Assembly: GCA_049792815.1 (NCBI GenBank)
Contig: JBARBG010000068.1
Location: 1 to 38,288 of the forward strand
Reading direction: 5' to 3'
From: DAIDKA01 sp049792815
Lineage (GTDB): Bacteria > Pseudomonadota > Gammaproteobacteria > Steroidobacterales > Steroidobacteraceae
Length of the DNA stretch: 38,288 nucleotides
This document shows, piece after piece, positions 15,749-23,452 of this stretch. The notes below the pieces were generated by a model. That model saw only the letters and a program-made list of their open reading frames with translations. It was not told the origin of the DNA and made no database searches. Made by a program: the position numbers and the translations under genes. The first letter of the stretch is position 1. Each line of letters starts with the position of its first letter.

Positions 15749-16596
15749 AACGCAGCGGCACCCGCAAGTTCGCCAATGTCGTCGCCCTCGCGCTGTCCGT
15801 CGGCGCGACCGCGGTGGGGCTCTTTTTCCTGGGGGCAATCCTCTGGACTTTGCTTAAGAACGGCCTCGCGGGGATGTCGCTGCATCTGTTCACCCAGATG
15901 ACGCCGCCCCCGGGCGAGGCCGGAGGAGGCCTGCTCAATGCCATCTTCGGCAGCGCCGCGATGACCGTGATGGGCATTGCGGTGGGGGCGCCGCTGGGGG
16001 TGCTGGCCGGCACGTACCTCGCCGAGTACGGCGGCCACTCGCGGTTGGCGGTAGTGATCCGTTTTGTCAATGACGTGCTGCTGAGCGCGCCCTCGATCAT
16101 CGTTGGCCTGTTCGTGTACCAGATCGTGGTGGTGCCGATGGGGCACTTCTCGGCCATTGCCGGCGCCGCGGCGCTCGCCGTCATCGCCATTCCGGTGACG
16201 GTGCGCACCACCGAGGACATGCTGCGCCTGGTGCCCCAGGGTATGAAGGATGCGTCCACCGCGCTTGGCGCCTATCCCTGGCGCACCACCCTCAGCGTCA
16301 TCTATCCGGCGGCGCGCAGCGGCATCCTGACCGGCCTGCTGCTGGCGATCGCCCGCGTCAGTGGCGAGACTGCGCCGCTGCTGTTCACCGCCCTGAACAA
16401 CCAGTTCTGGAGCAAGGATCTGAACGCGCCCATGGCGAACCTGCCGGTGGACATCTACCTGTTCGCGCAGAGCCCGTATCCGCAATGGCAGCAGCTGGCC
16501 TGGACGGGGGCGTTGCTGATCACGCTCACCATTCTCGCGTTGAGCATTTTTGCGCGCATCGTGGTGTCGGCGCTGCAGCCGGCGAGGCGCACATGA
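15745..16596 (+). CDS. pstA: Phosphate ABC transporter permease PstA
   Basis: A 283-residue permease, the second half of the phosphate channel. Hydrophobic segments are spread over the length. The region LNAIFGSAAMTVMGIAVGAP and the conserved APSIIVGLFVY are PstA landmarks, and the EAA-like loop is near residues 170-200 (VPQGMKDASTALGAYPWRTT). It overlaps pstC at its start (ATGA) and pstB at its end (ATGA), indicating translational coupling across the operon. It appears complete. Confidence 0.95.
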   Translation: MKRSGTRKFANVVALALSVGATAVGLFFLGAILWTLLKNGLAGMSLHLFTQMTPPPGEAGGGLLNAIFGSAAMTVMGIAVGAPLGVLAGTYLAEYGGHSRLAVVIRFVNDVLLSAPSIIVGLFVYQIVVVPMGHFSAIAGAAALAVIAIPVTVRTTEDMLRLVPQGMKDASTALGAYPWRTTLSVIYPAARSGILTGLLLAIARVSGETAPLLFTALNNQFWSKDLNAPMANLPVDIYLFAQSPYPQWQQLAWTGALLITLTILALSIFARIVVSALQPARRT

Positions 16597-17435
16597 CTTT
16601 GGGCGAGACCGCCGTGAGCAACCCGACGCAGATCCGCACGGCGGGCGAAGCGGGCGCCGGGGCCGGCAGCGCCGCGGCCCCGCCACCGAAGGTGTCGATT
16701 CGCAACCTGCATTTCTACTACGGCAAGGCGCTGGCCCTGAAGGGCATCAACCTGGATCTCGCCGATCGCAGTATCACCGCCTTCATCGGTCCCTCAGGCT
16801 GCGGGAAGTCAACGCTGCTGCGGGTCCTGAACCGCATGTATGCCCTGTATCCCGGGCACCGGGCCGAGGGCGAGGTGCTGCTGGATGGCGCCAATATCCT
16901 CGAGCCCACGGTGGATGTGGCGGGCCTGCGGCTGCGCGTCGGCATGGTGTTCCAGAAGCCCACGCCCTTTCCCATGTCGATCTTCGACAACGTCGCCTTC
17001 GGCATCCGGCTGGCGCAGCGTATCTCGCGCCGCGAACTGGCCGAGCGTGTCGAGGCGGCGCTGCGCGATGCCGCCATGTGGGATGAGGTCAAGGATAAGC
17101 TGCAGGAGGACGGCCGAGGCCTCTCCGGCGGCCAGCAGCAGCGGCTGTGCATCGCGCGCACCATCGCCGTGCGCCCCGAGGTCATCTTGTTTGATGAACC
17201 GACGGCGGCGCTGGATCCGATTTCAACGCTGCGCGTGGAGGAAACCCTGCAGTCGCTGCGTGAGAAGTATTGCATTGCCATCGTCACGCACAACCTGCAG
17301 CAGGCCGCACGGGTGTCGAACACCACGGCCTTCATGTACCTGGGCGATCTGGTGGAAGTGGGACCTGCGGAGCAGATATTCACGGCCCCGAAGGATCGCC
17401 GTACCGATGACTACGTGACTGGCCGTTTCGGTTGA
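16593..17435 (+). CDS. pstB: Phosphate ABC transporter ATPase PstB (first copy)
   Basis: A 280-residue ABC ATPase from ATG 16593, which overlaps the pstA stop. Walker A is GPSGCGKST, the signature is LSGGQQQR, Walker B is VILFDEPTAALDP, and the switch histidine is in IVTHNLQQA. MVFQKPTPFPMSIFDNVAFG is typical PstB. The first ~32 residues are an Ala/Gly/Pro-rich extension. The Walker B flank (FDEPTAALD) departs from the MDEPCSALD of the second copy. The two copies are clearly diverged, so this is an old duplication or a separate acquisition rather than a recent tandem repeat. Confidence 0.95.
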   Translation: MTLGETAVSNPTQIRTAGEAGAGAGSAAAPPPKVSIRNLHFYYGKALALKGINLDLADRSITAFIGPSGCGKSTLLRVLNRMYALYPGHRAEGEVLLDGANILEPTVDVAGLRLRVGMVFQKPTPFPMSIFDNVAFGIRLAQRISRRELAERVEAALRDAAMWDEVKDKLQEDGRGLSGGQQQRLCIARTIAVRPEVILFDEPTAALDPISTLRVEETLQSLREKYCIAIVTHNLQQAARVSNTTAFMYLGDLVEVGPAEQIFTAPKDRRTDDYVTGRFG

Positions 17436-17447
17436 GCGGAGCCTGAC

Positions 17448-18353
17448 ATGAATGAATCCAATCAGACATTAACAACCCCAAGCCCGCCGTCGGCGGCGCT
17501 CGCCGGGCTGAATCTGCGGCCCACGGGCCGCGGTGGCACCAGCAGCCGCCTTGACGGCGCCGGAATCGGCCAGACCATCGGCACGGTCACGGTGATCGAC
17601 CCGGTGTTTTCCTGCCGCGATGTCAATGTCTACTACGGCGGCAAGCATGCCCTCAAGGGCGTGAGCCTGGATGTGGGCAAGAAGCAGGTACTGGCCATGA
17701 TCGGCCCTTCAGGCTGCGGCAAGTCGACCTTCCTGCGCTGCCTGAACCGCATGAACGACACCATCGCGGGGGCGCGCGTCACGGGGCAGATCCTGCTCGA
17801 TGGCCAGGACATACAGGATGCCTCGCGCGATGTGGTGCAGCTGCGCGCGCGGGTCGGCATGGTGTTCCAGAAGCCCAATCCCTTTCCCAAGTCCATCTAC
17901 GACAACGTCGCCTTCGGCCCGCGTCTGCATGGGATGGCCAGGAGCCGCGCCGATCTGGACGAACTGGTGTGCACCAGCCTGCAGCGCGCCGGACTGTGGG
18001 ACGAGGTGAAGGACCGCCTCACCCAGTCCGGTACTGGACTGTCCGGTGGCCAGCAGCAGCGCCTGTGCATCGCCCGCACCATCGCCGTCAAGCCGCATGT
18101 CATCCTCATGGATGAGCCGTGCTCGGCGCTTGATCCCATTGCCACCGCGCGCATCGAGGACCTGATCGATGAGCTCAAGGAGTCCTTCGCGATCGCCATC
18201 GTGACGCATTCCATGCAGCAGGCCGCCCGGGTCTCGCAGCGCACGGCGTACTTTCACCTGGGGTCGCTGGTGGAAGTCGGAGAGACCGACCGGATTTTCA
18301 CCAATCCGCGGCACCGGCTCACCGAGGACTACATCACCGGCCGCTTTGGCTGA
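17448..18353 (+). CDS. pstB: Phosphate ABC transporter ATPase PstB (second copy)
   Basis: A 301-residue ATPase, 12 bases after the first copy with a GGAG ribosome-binding site. Walker A is GPSGCGKST, the signature is LSGGQQQR, Walker B is VILMDEPCSALDP (the canonical PstB form) and the switch histidine is in IVTHSMQQA. A non-conserved ~60-residue N-terminal extension precedes the ABC domain, which starts near FSCRDVNVYYGGKHALKG. Transporters of this family use two ATPase subunits, so the two PstB proteins could form a heterodimer with PstC-PstA, or act alternatively. Nothing in the sequence settles which. Confidence 0.95.
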   Translation: MNESNQTLTTPSPPSAALAGLNLRPTGRGGTSSRLDGAGIGQTIGTVTVIDPVFSCRDVNVYYGGKHALKGVSLDVGKKQVLAMIGPSGCGKSTFLRCLNRMNDTIAGARVTGQILLDGQDIQDASRDVVQLRARVGMVFQKPNPFPKSIYDNVAFGPRLHGMARSRADLDELVCTSLQRAGLWDEVKDRLTQSGTGLSGGQQQRLCIARTIAVKPHVILMDEPCSALDPIATARIEDLIDELKESFAIAIVTHSMQQAARVSQRTAYFHLGSLVEVGETDRIFTNPRHRLTEDYITGRFG

Positions 18354-18388
18354 TCGCCAAGCCGGTCGCGCAGGCTTGGGTCGCGTGC

Positions 18389-19060
18389 ATGCTCGAAGGT
18401 CACATCAGCAAATCGTTCGACGGCGAGCTCGCCGGAATGCATATCCGGGTGCTGGAAATGGGCGGCTTGGCGCTGGATCAGGTGCGCACCGCGGCCCGTG
18501 CCTATGCCGAATGGGACCTGCGCAATGCGCAGCATGTCATGGACCGTGAGCCACTGCTCATCACCCTGGGAACGCGGATCTATGATGATCAGCTGACGCT
18601 GATTGCCCGGCGCGGTCCCGTCGCCAGCGACCTGCGGGCCATCATTGCGCTGGCGAAGATTGCCGCACAATTGGATCGGGCGGGCGCGGAGTCCTGCAAG
18701 ATCTCCCGCACGGTGCTGCGCCAGAGCGGCCGGCCCGCGCGCGCAACTTCCGGCGATGCGCGCCATCTCGCCAATCTCGCTACCTCGCTCCTGCGGCTGT
18801 CGCTGGAGGCGCTCGACACGCTCGATGGGGAATTGGCGGAGCAGGTGATAGACCGCGACCAGGATCTGGATGCGGAATACGCTTCCGGATTGCGCCGCCT
18901 GCTGACGCGGGCCATGGAGAATCCGTCGCAGCTTGAAGTGACGGTCGAGGCGGCGTTTGCCCTGAAGTCACTGGAACGCATCGGCGACCATGCCCGCAAC
19001 ATTTCCCAGCAGGTTGCGGGCATGGCGGCCAATATCGTCAGAGCCACGCGCGCGCCTTAG
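18389..19060 (+). CDS. phoU: PhoU-like protein (second copy) with one altered metal motif
   Basis: A 223-residue protein of the PhoU family, last gene of the pst operon, 35 bases after the second pstB. The second repeat keeps the metal-cluster motif (SLERIGDHARNI). In the first repeat the equivalent stretch is AQLDRAGAESCKI, so the second acidic residue of the motif is replaced. The first PhoU of this window keeps both motifs. This copy may therefore bind one metal cluster only and may have a specialised role, for example at the transporter rather than at PhoR. It is convergent with a porin gene seven bases away. Confidence 0.9.
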   Translation: MLEGHISKSFDGELAGMHIRVLEMGGLALDQVRTAARAYAEWDLRNAQHVMDREPLLITLGTRIYDDQLTLIARRGPVASDLRAIIALAKIAAQLDRAGAESCKISRTVLRQSGRPARATSGDARHLANLATSLLRLSLEALDTLDGELAEQVIDRDQDLDAEYASGLRRLLTRAMENPSQLEVTVEAAFALKSLERIGDHARNISQQVAGMAANIVRATRAP

Positions 19061-19067
19061 ACGACGC

Positions 19068-20609
19068 TCAGAAGGCGAAGCGACCACCGAGCGTCGGCGC
19101 GCTGTTGTTGTTGTGGTAGTAAGGGACGCCGGGGCCGTGCGGAATGGCGATGGCCAGGCCGCCGCTCACGTCCGAATACTCAATACCGGCGTAAACATCG
19201 AAGCGCTTGGTGAAGTGATGGTCGACATAGAGGGACATCTCATTCAGTGTGCCCGCGCACGAGCTGCGCAAACCGGCGGTGGCTGAGCAGGTCGACGGAA
19301 TCCGGAAGTCGTTCTGCAGCTGGTGGTACCAGGACAAGGTGAGGTCGGTCTGGGCATCGAAGGCGTATTTCACGCCCGTCCACCAGATCTGCACGATCTT
19401 GGGTGAATCAAGATTGTTGTCTTCGACGCCGCTCAGGAAATAACCACCCTGGTCCGAGGCGCCCACACCCAATGGGTGCGCCGGATTGGTCTGATGGATG
19501 TGCTCGTAGCCGGCATAGAACTTCAACGGGTCCCAGGTATATTTGATGGCCAGCATCAACGCGTTGTTGTCGGTCACGATGCCGTACAAGGTGTTGTCCG
19601 GGGAGATCACATTGGCGCCGGTGATCTGCACGGTGTTGACGCTATTGACCGTGTTCTGATACGGCTGCGTCGGACTCTGCACTCCCAGCAGGGGGTTCAG
19701 GATGCTGATCGCCTGATTGTAATGCTGGAAGAGGACGTCGGCGGACAAACCTTGGAACTCGGCGCCGAAGTCGATGCCATAGGCGGTGTTATGCGGCTCT
19801 TCCGGCGTACAGGTGGCGGCGGTCCAGCCGGCGGTGGCGGAGAAGCAGCCACCCGAACCGTCGGCGAATTTATACGCTGCGCCGAAATGGACCGGGCCAT
19901 GGGTGACCTTGTACTTCACGGCGTCGTCCCAACGGCTGTCCTCGGTGTCCCCACCGCCGGCCATCGTGCCGTTGTACCCGATGTAGGAAAAGGCATAGCT
20001 GCCGCCGGCCGGATCGTACGTGAGCATGGCGTCGGTACCGAGCGGGCGCAGACGCCCGTAGGTCAGCGTGCCCAGTGAGTTGGACGACACACCGCCGTAG
20101 AATTCGTCATTGAAGAGCTGGCCCGCGCGCGCGCCGTCGATGGCTTCCGTATAGCTGCCCCGCGGCAGCCCGTTGTTCGATATTTGCGTGAGCGAGGCGT
20201 TGGCGAGCTGACCGGAATTCGGATTGATGCCGGTGGAGGCGTTGAAGACCACCGACCAACCCTGCATGAATTGTTCCCTTCCCCGGATGCCCACACCGGT
20301 CTGCTGTAGGTTGTTCGGCGTAATGAGCCAGCGGGATTCATTGCCGTTGCGATTGACCAGTGCTTCGCCTTCGTAGTTGTTGGGATTCACGGGCATGCCG
20401 TGGCTGACCCAGCCGATGCCGGCGTCATAGGTGCCGAAAATAGTGATGCCGTGCCAGCTCAGCGGGCAGGCGGTCGTGGCGAACTCGGTGAAGCTGCCGC
20501 AGCCTTCAACGGCAGCCGCCGCGGTGGGGTGGGCGGAGGGCGCGGTTTGCGCCAACGCTGAGCCTGAAGCCAATGTAGTAGCAATGAGATAAACGCGAGC
20601 AAATCGCAC
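19068..20609 (-). CDS. Outer-membrane porin, general (Gram-negative Porin_4-like) type
   Basis: A 513-residue precursor. A signal peptide occupies residues 1-20 (cleavage after ALA in GSALAQT). The mature protein opens with LSWHGITIFGTYDAGIGW, the first strand typical of beta- and gammaproteobacterial trimeric porins. It contains YGRLRPLGTDAML and ends in a C-terminal phenylalanine (GGRFAF), the outer-membrane assembly signal. The start is GTG, supported by AGGAGGT seven bases upstream. It is related to the porin at 31772, which shares the same strand-one motif. Its location beside the pst operon is suggestive of phosphate or anion uptake, but no anion-selective signature was recognised. Confidence 0.85.
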   Translation of the reverse strand: MRFARVYLIATTLASGSALAQTAPSAHPTAAAAVEGCGSFTEFATTACPLSWHGITIFGTYDAGIGWVSHGMPVNPNNYEGEALVNRNGNESRWLITPNNLQQTGVGIRGREQFMQGWSVVFNASTGINPNSGQLANASLTQISNNGLPRGSYTEAIDGARAGQLFNDEFYGGVSSNSLGTLTYGRLRPLGTDAMLTYDPAGGSYAFSYIGYNGTMAGGGDTEDSRWDDAVKYKVTHGPVHFGAAYKFADGSGGCFSATAGWTAATCTPEEPHNTAYGIDFGAEFQGLSADVLFQHYNQAISILNPLLGVQSPTQPYQNTVNSVNTVQITGANVISPDNTLYGIVTDNNALMLAIKYTWDPLKFYAGYEHIHQTNPAHPLGVGASDQGGYFLSGVEDNNLDSPKIVQIWWTGVKYAFDAQTDLTLSWYHQLQNDFRIPSTCSATAGLRSSCAGTLNEMSLYVDHHFTKRFDVYAGIEYSDVSGGLAIAIPHGPGVPYYHNNNSAPTLGGRFAF

Positions 20610-20610
20610 G

Positions 20611-20640
20611 GGAGCACCTCCTATATACGGTCGTATATAG
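20611..20640 (-). promoter_or_regulatory. Palindrome and self-pairing ribosome-binding site before the porin gene
   Basis: CTATATAC (20621-20628) and GTATATAG (20633-20640) are perfect inverted repeats with a 4-base spacer. On the gene strand this is followed directly by GGAGGTGCTCC, in which GGAG can pair with CTCC across a GTG loop, hiding the Shine-Dalgarno sequence. The first palindrome could be an operator over a TATATA -10 element, or an mRNA hairpin. Confidence 0.4.
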
Positions 20641-20704
20641 CGTGAGGCACTTTCCCTTGGAGAACAAGACTTGACGGCTGGAATTCAATCGTGCGCCGCA
20701 GCGC

Positions 20705-20744
20705 AAGAAAAGCCGCCCGTAGCCGCATGGGCTGCGGGCGGCTT
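20705..20744 (-). terminator. Rho-independent terminator of the polythreonine outer-membrane protein gene
   Basis: A 15-bp stem with one G-U pair (20710-20724 with 20730-20744) and a 5-base loop. On the minus strand it is followed by TTTTCTT. It lies 16 bases after the stop codon of the gene at 20761-22311, and separates it from the next porin gene. Confidence 0.8.
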
Positions 20745-20760
20745 CAGCACGTACTACTGA

Positions 20761-22311
20761 TTACTTCTGGTACGGGTAGATGCGGAAAGACGCCATGCCT
20801 TCGAACATTCCAGCGTCCGGGGAACCACCGACACCTTCGAACAGCGTGCGTTGGATGTATCCTGCCTGCAGTCCGAATTGGGCATTGCCCAAGGCACCGC
20901 GGTAGAACTTCCACCAGAAGCCGCCGGTCACTTCGTCCACTTTGCGGTTCTGGCCGGCGCAGGTCCCACCCAGCGTATAGCAGCCGCTGTTGACCAGCGT
21001 CGGTGAGCCCAGTCCGAAATAATAGGGTCCAACGCCCGTCGCGCTGTACGTGTAGAGCGTTCTGCTCTGTTGCTCACGGCCGGCATACAGGTAGGTCTGC
21101 AGCGCCGGGGTAGGGTTGTAGATCAGGCCCGCCAAGACCTGGTATTCCTGGACCGGAGCGAGATCCCCATCAGGCTTCACCACCACGTCGTTCAGTGAGG
21201 CCGAACCGTAACGGGCAATCCCCTTGCCCACCAAACCACTGAGCTGGAAGGTCAGCGTGTTGGGGATCAGGGGCACATACGCGCCTGCGCCGATGCCGCC
21301 GCCCACGGTAGTTTGAGTGTCGGCCGCGATTGCCGAGCGAAAGAAGCGCGCCAGTCCGAACAATTCGTAATGACCAACGCCTGGGTCCATCGCGACCTTC
21401 GCAATGACATCAGGGGCAATGTCCGTCGAGAAGCTGGAGCCGCTGACGCTGCAGGTGGAGGTGGACGTAGACGTGGAGGTCGCCGTACCGGTGGTCGTGG
21501 TGGTGGTGGTGGTGGTGGTGGTCGAGGCCGTGCAGGTGCCGCCCCCATTGCCCAACTGACTCGTACCTGCGAATCCGGTCGTGGGGGACGCTGGAAGCGT
21601 TCCCTTGATGCCGCCGGCGGCGAGACTGTTGCTGTTGACGATGCCGGTCGCCTGCGGGCTCTCCAGGGACAGACCTAGCCACATTCCGTCACCGATCTTG
21701 TCGACAAAGCGCAACTGCGGGTTGCGGGTCCAGGTGAATCCCGCGACGTACTGCGCGTCGATGGTCATTGGTGCATCCTCATCGCGCGGATCCATGCCCT
21801 TTTTCTCCAGGGTCGCAAGGCTCCAGTTCTGGCCGCCCAGGATCTGCCAGCCGGCATCACTGATGAACCTTCCAAAGATATTGCGGATGCGCGGCGTGTA
21901 GCTGTTGCTCTCATTGGAATTGGCAGTGGGCGCGGCGCCCAGGAAGTCCAGTTCGAACCAGGTTTCGAGCTTGTAGCCGTCCATGGGCTTGGTCTGAGCG
22001 AGCATGGACAGACGGCTCTGGCGCGCGGTTTCGCGGAATTCGGAGACATTGCTCTGTTCCACATTACCGATCGGCACGCCGCCGAAGCTTGAGCCCACAT
22101 CGGCGCTCTCATCCTTGCTGCGATAGATGCTCGCAAGTTCGATGAAGCCGCCAAAAGTAATATCCACCGGGCCTTGCTGAAGGACCGGGCTGGGGGTCGG
22201 AGCGATCTGCGCCATGACCGCTGGCGCGCCGGCAGCGCTCAGAACCAGCGCGACCGCCGCTGCGACATGGGACTTTCGGATAATGAGAGTTTTGGTGCTG
22301 GTCAGTGTCAT
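20761..22311 (-). CDS. Outer-membrane beta-barrel protein with polythreonine tract (unrecognised family)
   Basis: A 516-residue precursor from the ATG at 22311, preceded by an AGGAAGG ribosome-binding site. A signal peptide spans ~1-34 (cleavage near VMAQI). Alternating polar and apolar stretches, many aromatic residues and a terminal RIYPYQK suggest a beta-barrel. FGGFIELASIYRS at ~53-65 resembles the first strand of DcaP-like trimeric porins, a tentative link. An odd insert lies between Cys260 and Cys287: eleven consecutive threonines, then alternating Thr-Ser. It is probably an extracellular loop. A frame extending upstream to 22506 is not signal-peptide-like and was not used. It is monocistronic with its own terminator. 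Confidence 0.75.
   Translation of the reverse strand: MTLTSTKTLIIRKSHVAAAVALVLSAAGAPAVMAQIAPTPSPVLQQGPVDITFGGFIELASIYRSKDESADVGSSFGGVPIGNVEQSNVSEFRETARQSRLSMLAQTKPMDGYKLETWFELDFLGAAPTANSNESNSYTPRIRNIFGRFISDAGWQILGGQNWSLATLEKKGMDPRDEDAPMTIDAQYVAGFTWTRNPQLRFVDKIGDGMWLGLSLESPQATGIVNSNSLAAGGIKGTLPASPTTGFAGTSQLGNGGGTCTASTTTTTTTTTTTGTATSTSTSTSTCSVSGSSFSTDIAPDVIAKVAMDPGVGHYELFGLARFFRSAIAADTQTTVGGGIGAGAYVPLIPNTLTFQLSGLVGKGIARYGSASLNDVVVKPDGDLAPVQEYQVLAGLIYNPTPALQTYLYAGREQQSRTLYTYSATGVGPYYFGLGSPTLVNSGCYTLGGTCAGQNRKVDEVTGGFWWKFYRGALGNAQFGLQAGYIQRTLFEGVGGSPDAGMFEGMASFRIYPYQK
21451..21534 (-). repeat. Trinucleotide (ACC/ACG) repeat encoding polythreonine
   Basis: Positions 21490-21522 encode eleven threonines, mostly as ACC, seen as GGT repeats on the plus strand. 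Thr-Ser alternation follows, the whole framed by two cysteine codons. A three-base unit would change loop length in frame rather than switch the gene off. Confidence 0.85.
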
Positions 22312-22577
22312 GGGTCGGTTTCCTTCCTCACCGTAGATTTGCGGGCGCTGCGCCGCCTTCTGGCCGCGGTTCGTTTCAGCGCCGCAACTGTGATTCATTC
22401 GTATGACATCTGGATTGCGCCATTGTGACCGTTTGGTGTCAATGCTGCTGCGCCGCAGGGATTTACGGTGCTTAGGGACGCCGACGCAGCGCCGGTCCGA
22501 CGCCAATCGGTGCGCGTGGGGTGGCGGAAACCCGGAATTTTCCGCTCTGTTGTTTTTTAGCTGCGCAGTGGGGCCGC

Positions 22578-23441
22578 CTAATGCGACATCAGGATTGGGA
22601 GCGTCATTCGTGCGAGCAGGTCACAGGTGACGCCGCCCATCAGCTTTTCCCAAAGCTTGGGGTGCCCGAAAGCGCCCGCGACGATCATATCGGCGCCGAC
22701 CCTGTGGGCCTCGTCCTGCAGGACGGCGGCAATCGACTCCCGCTCGACACCTTCCAACCGGACTCCTGCCACCGCCGCGCTGTGGCATCCGAGGTGCGCA
22801 ATGAGCTGCTCGGGCGCCAGGGCCCGGTAACGCTCCATGTACTCCTTTGGATTGATTGACAGCACGGTGGTTCGTTCGGCTTGCTCAATCAGGGGCAGCG
22901 CGTCGTTCACGGCCCGTGCGCAGGCCCGACTGGAGTTCCAACCAACCAGAATGTGGCGCCCCAGCGTGTCGAAGCGTCCACTGGCCGGCACCATCAGTAC
23001 CGGCCGACCCGCGCCGAACAGGACGGCCTCAGAGAACGTATAGCCAGCCGAAGTCGCATCGCTCGGGGCGCCCTGACTCAATACGCACAGGTCGGCGAAG
23101 CGCGCGTACTGGGGCACGATCGTCGCTGCGGCGCCTGGGACCGTCTGCAATTCAACGGCCAGCGCGAATTGGCGCCTGATCGCCTCCAGTTCGCGCGCCA
23201 GGCTCCGGGCGATCTCATCGGCGGCCTGCTCGTTGCGAAGCCGCTCGCGGTTCATATCGGCAGCGGAAACCAGCCCGAACTCGCCCGTGCTCTGCGCATG
23301 GACCTGCGCGGAGTCGAGCTCCCGGACGTAAAGCGCCGTCAGCCGGCTGCCATGGCGGCGCGCCAGGTCTGCCGCCAGTCGCAGCCGCAGCAGCGCGCCT
23401 TCGGTGTGATCCACGTGGACCAGCAGGTCCTTCAGTGCCAT
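22578..23441 (-). CDS. Universal stress protein, tandem UspA domains
   Basis: A 287-residue cytoplasmic protein with two Usp domains (~1-150 and ~160-287). The first opens with LKDLLVHVDHTEGA, the second with HILVGWNSSRACARAV. The last domain has a nucleotide-site-like GAFGHPKLWEKLMGG followed by LPILMSH, where the usual serine or threonine after the third glycine is replaced by glycine. It follows the outer-membrane factor gene after only 11 bases with a GAGGT ribosome-binding site, so it is the last gene of the efflux operon. Its role there is unknown; it may be a stress or energy-state sensor. Confidence 0.9.
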   Translation of the reverse strand: MALKDLLVHVDHTEGALLRLRLAADLARRHGSRLTALYVRELDSAQVHAQSTGEFGLVSAADMNRERLRNEQAADEIARSLARELEAIRRQFALAVELQTVPGAAATIVPQYARFADLCVLSQGAPSDATSAGYTFSEAVLFGAGRPVLMVPASGRFDTLGRHILVGWNSSRACARAVNDALPLIEQAERTTVLSINPKEYMERYRALAPEQLIAHLGCHSAAVAGVRLEGVERESIAAVLQDEAHRVGADMIVAGAFGHPKLWEKLMGGVTCDLLARMTLPILMSH

Positions 23442-23452
23442 GAGATACCTCG

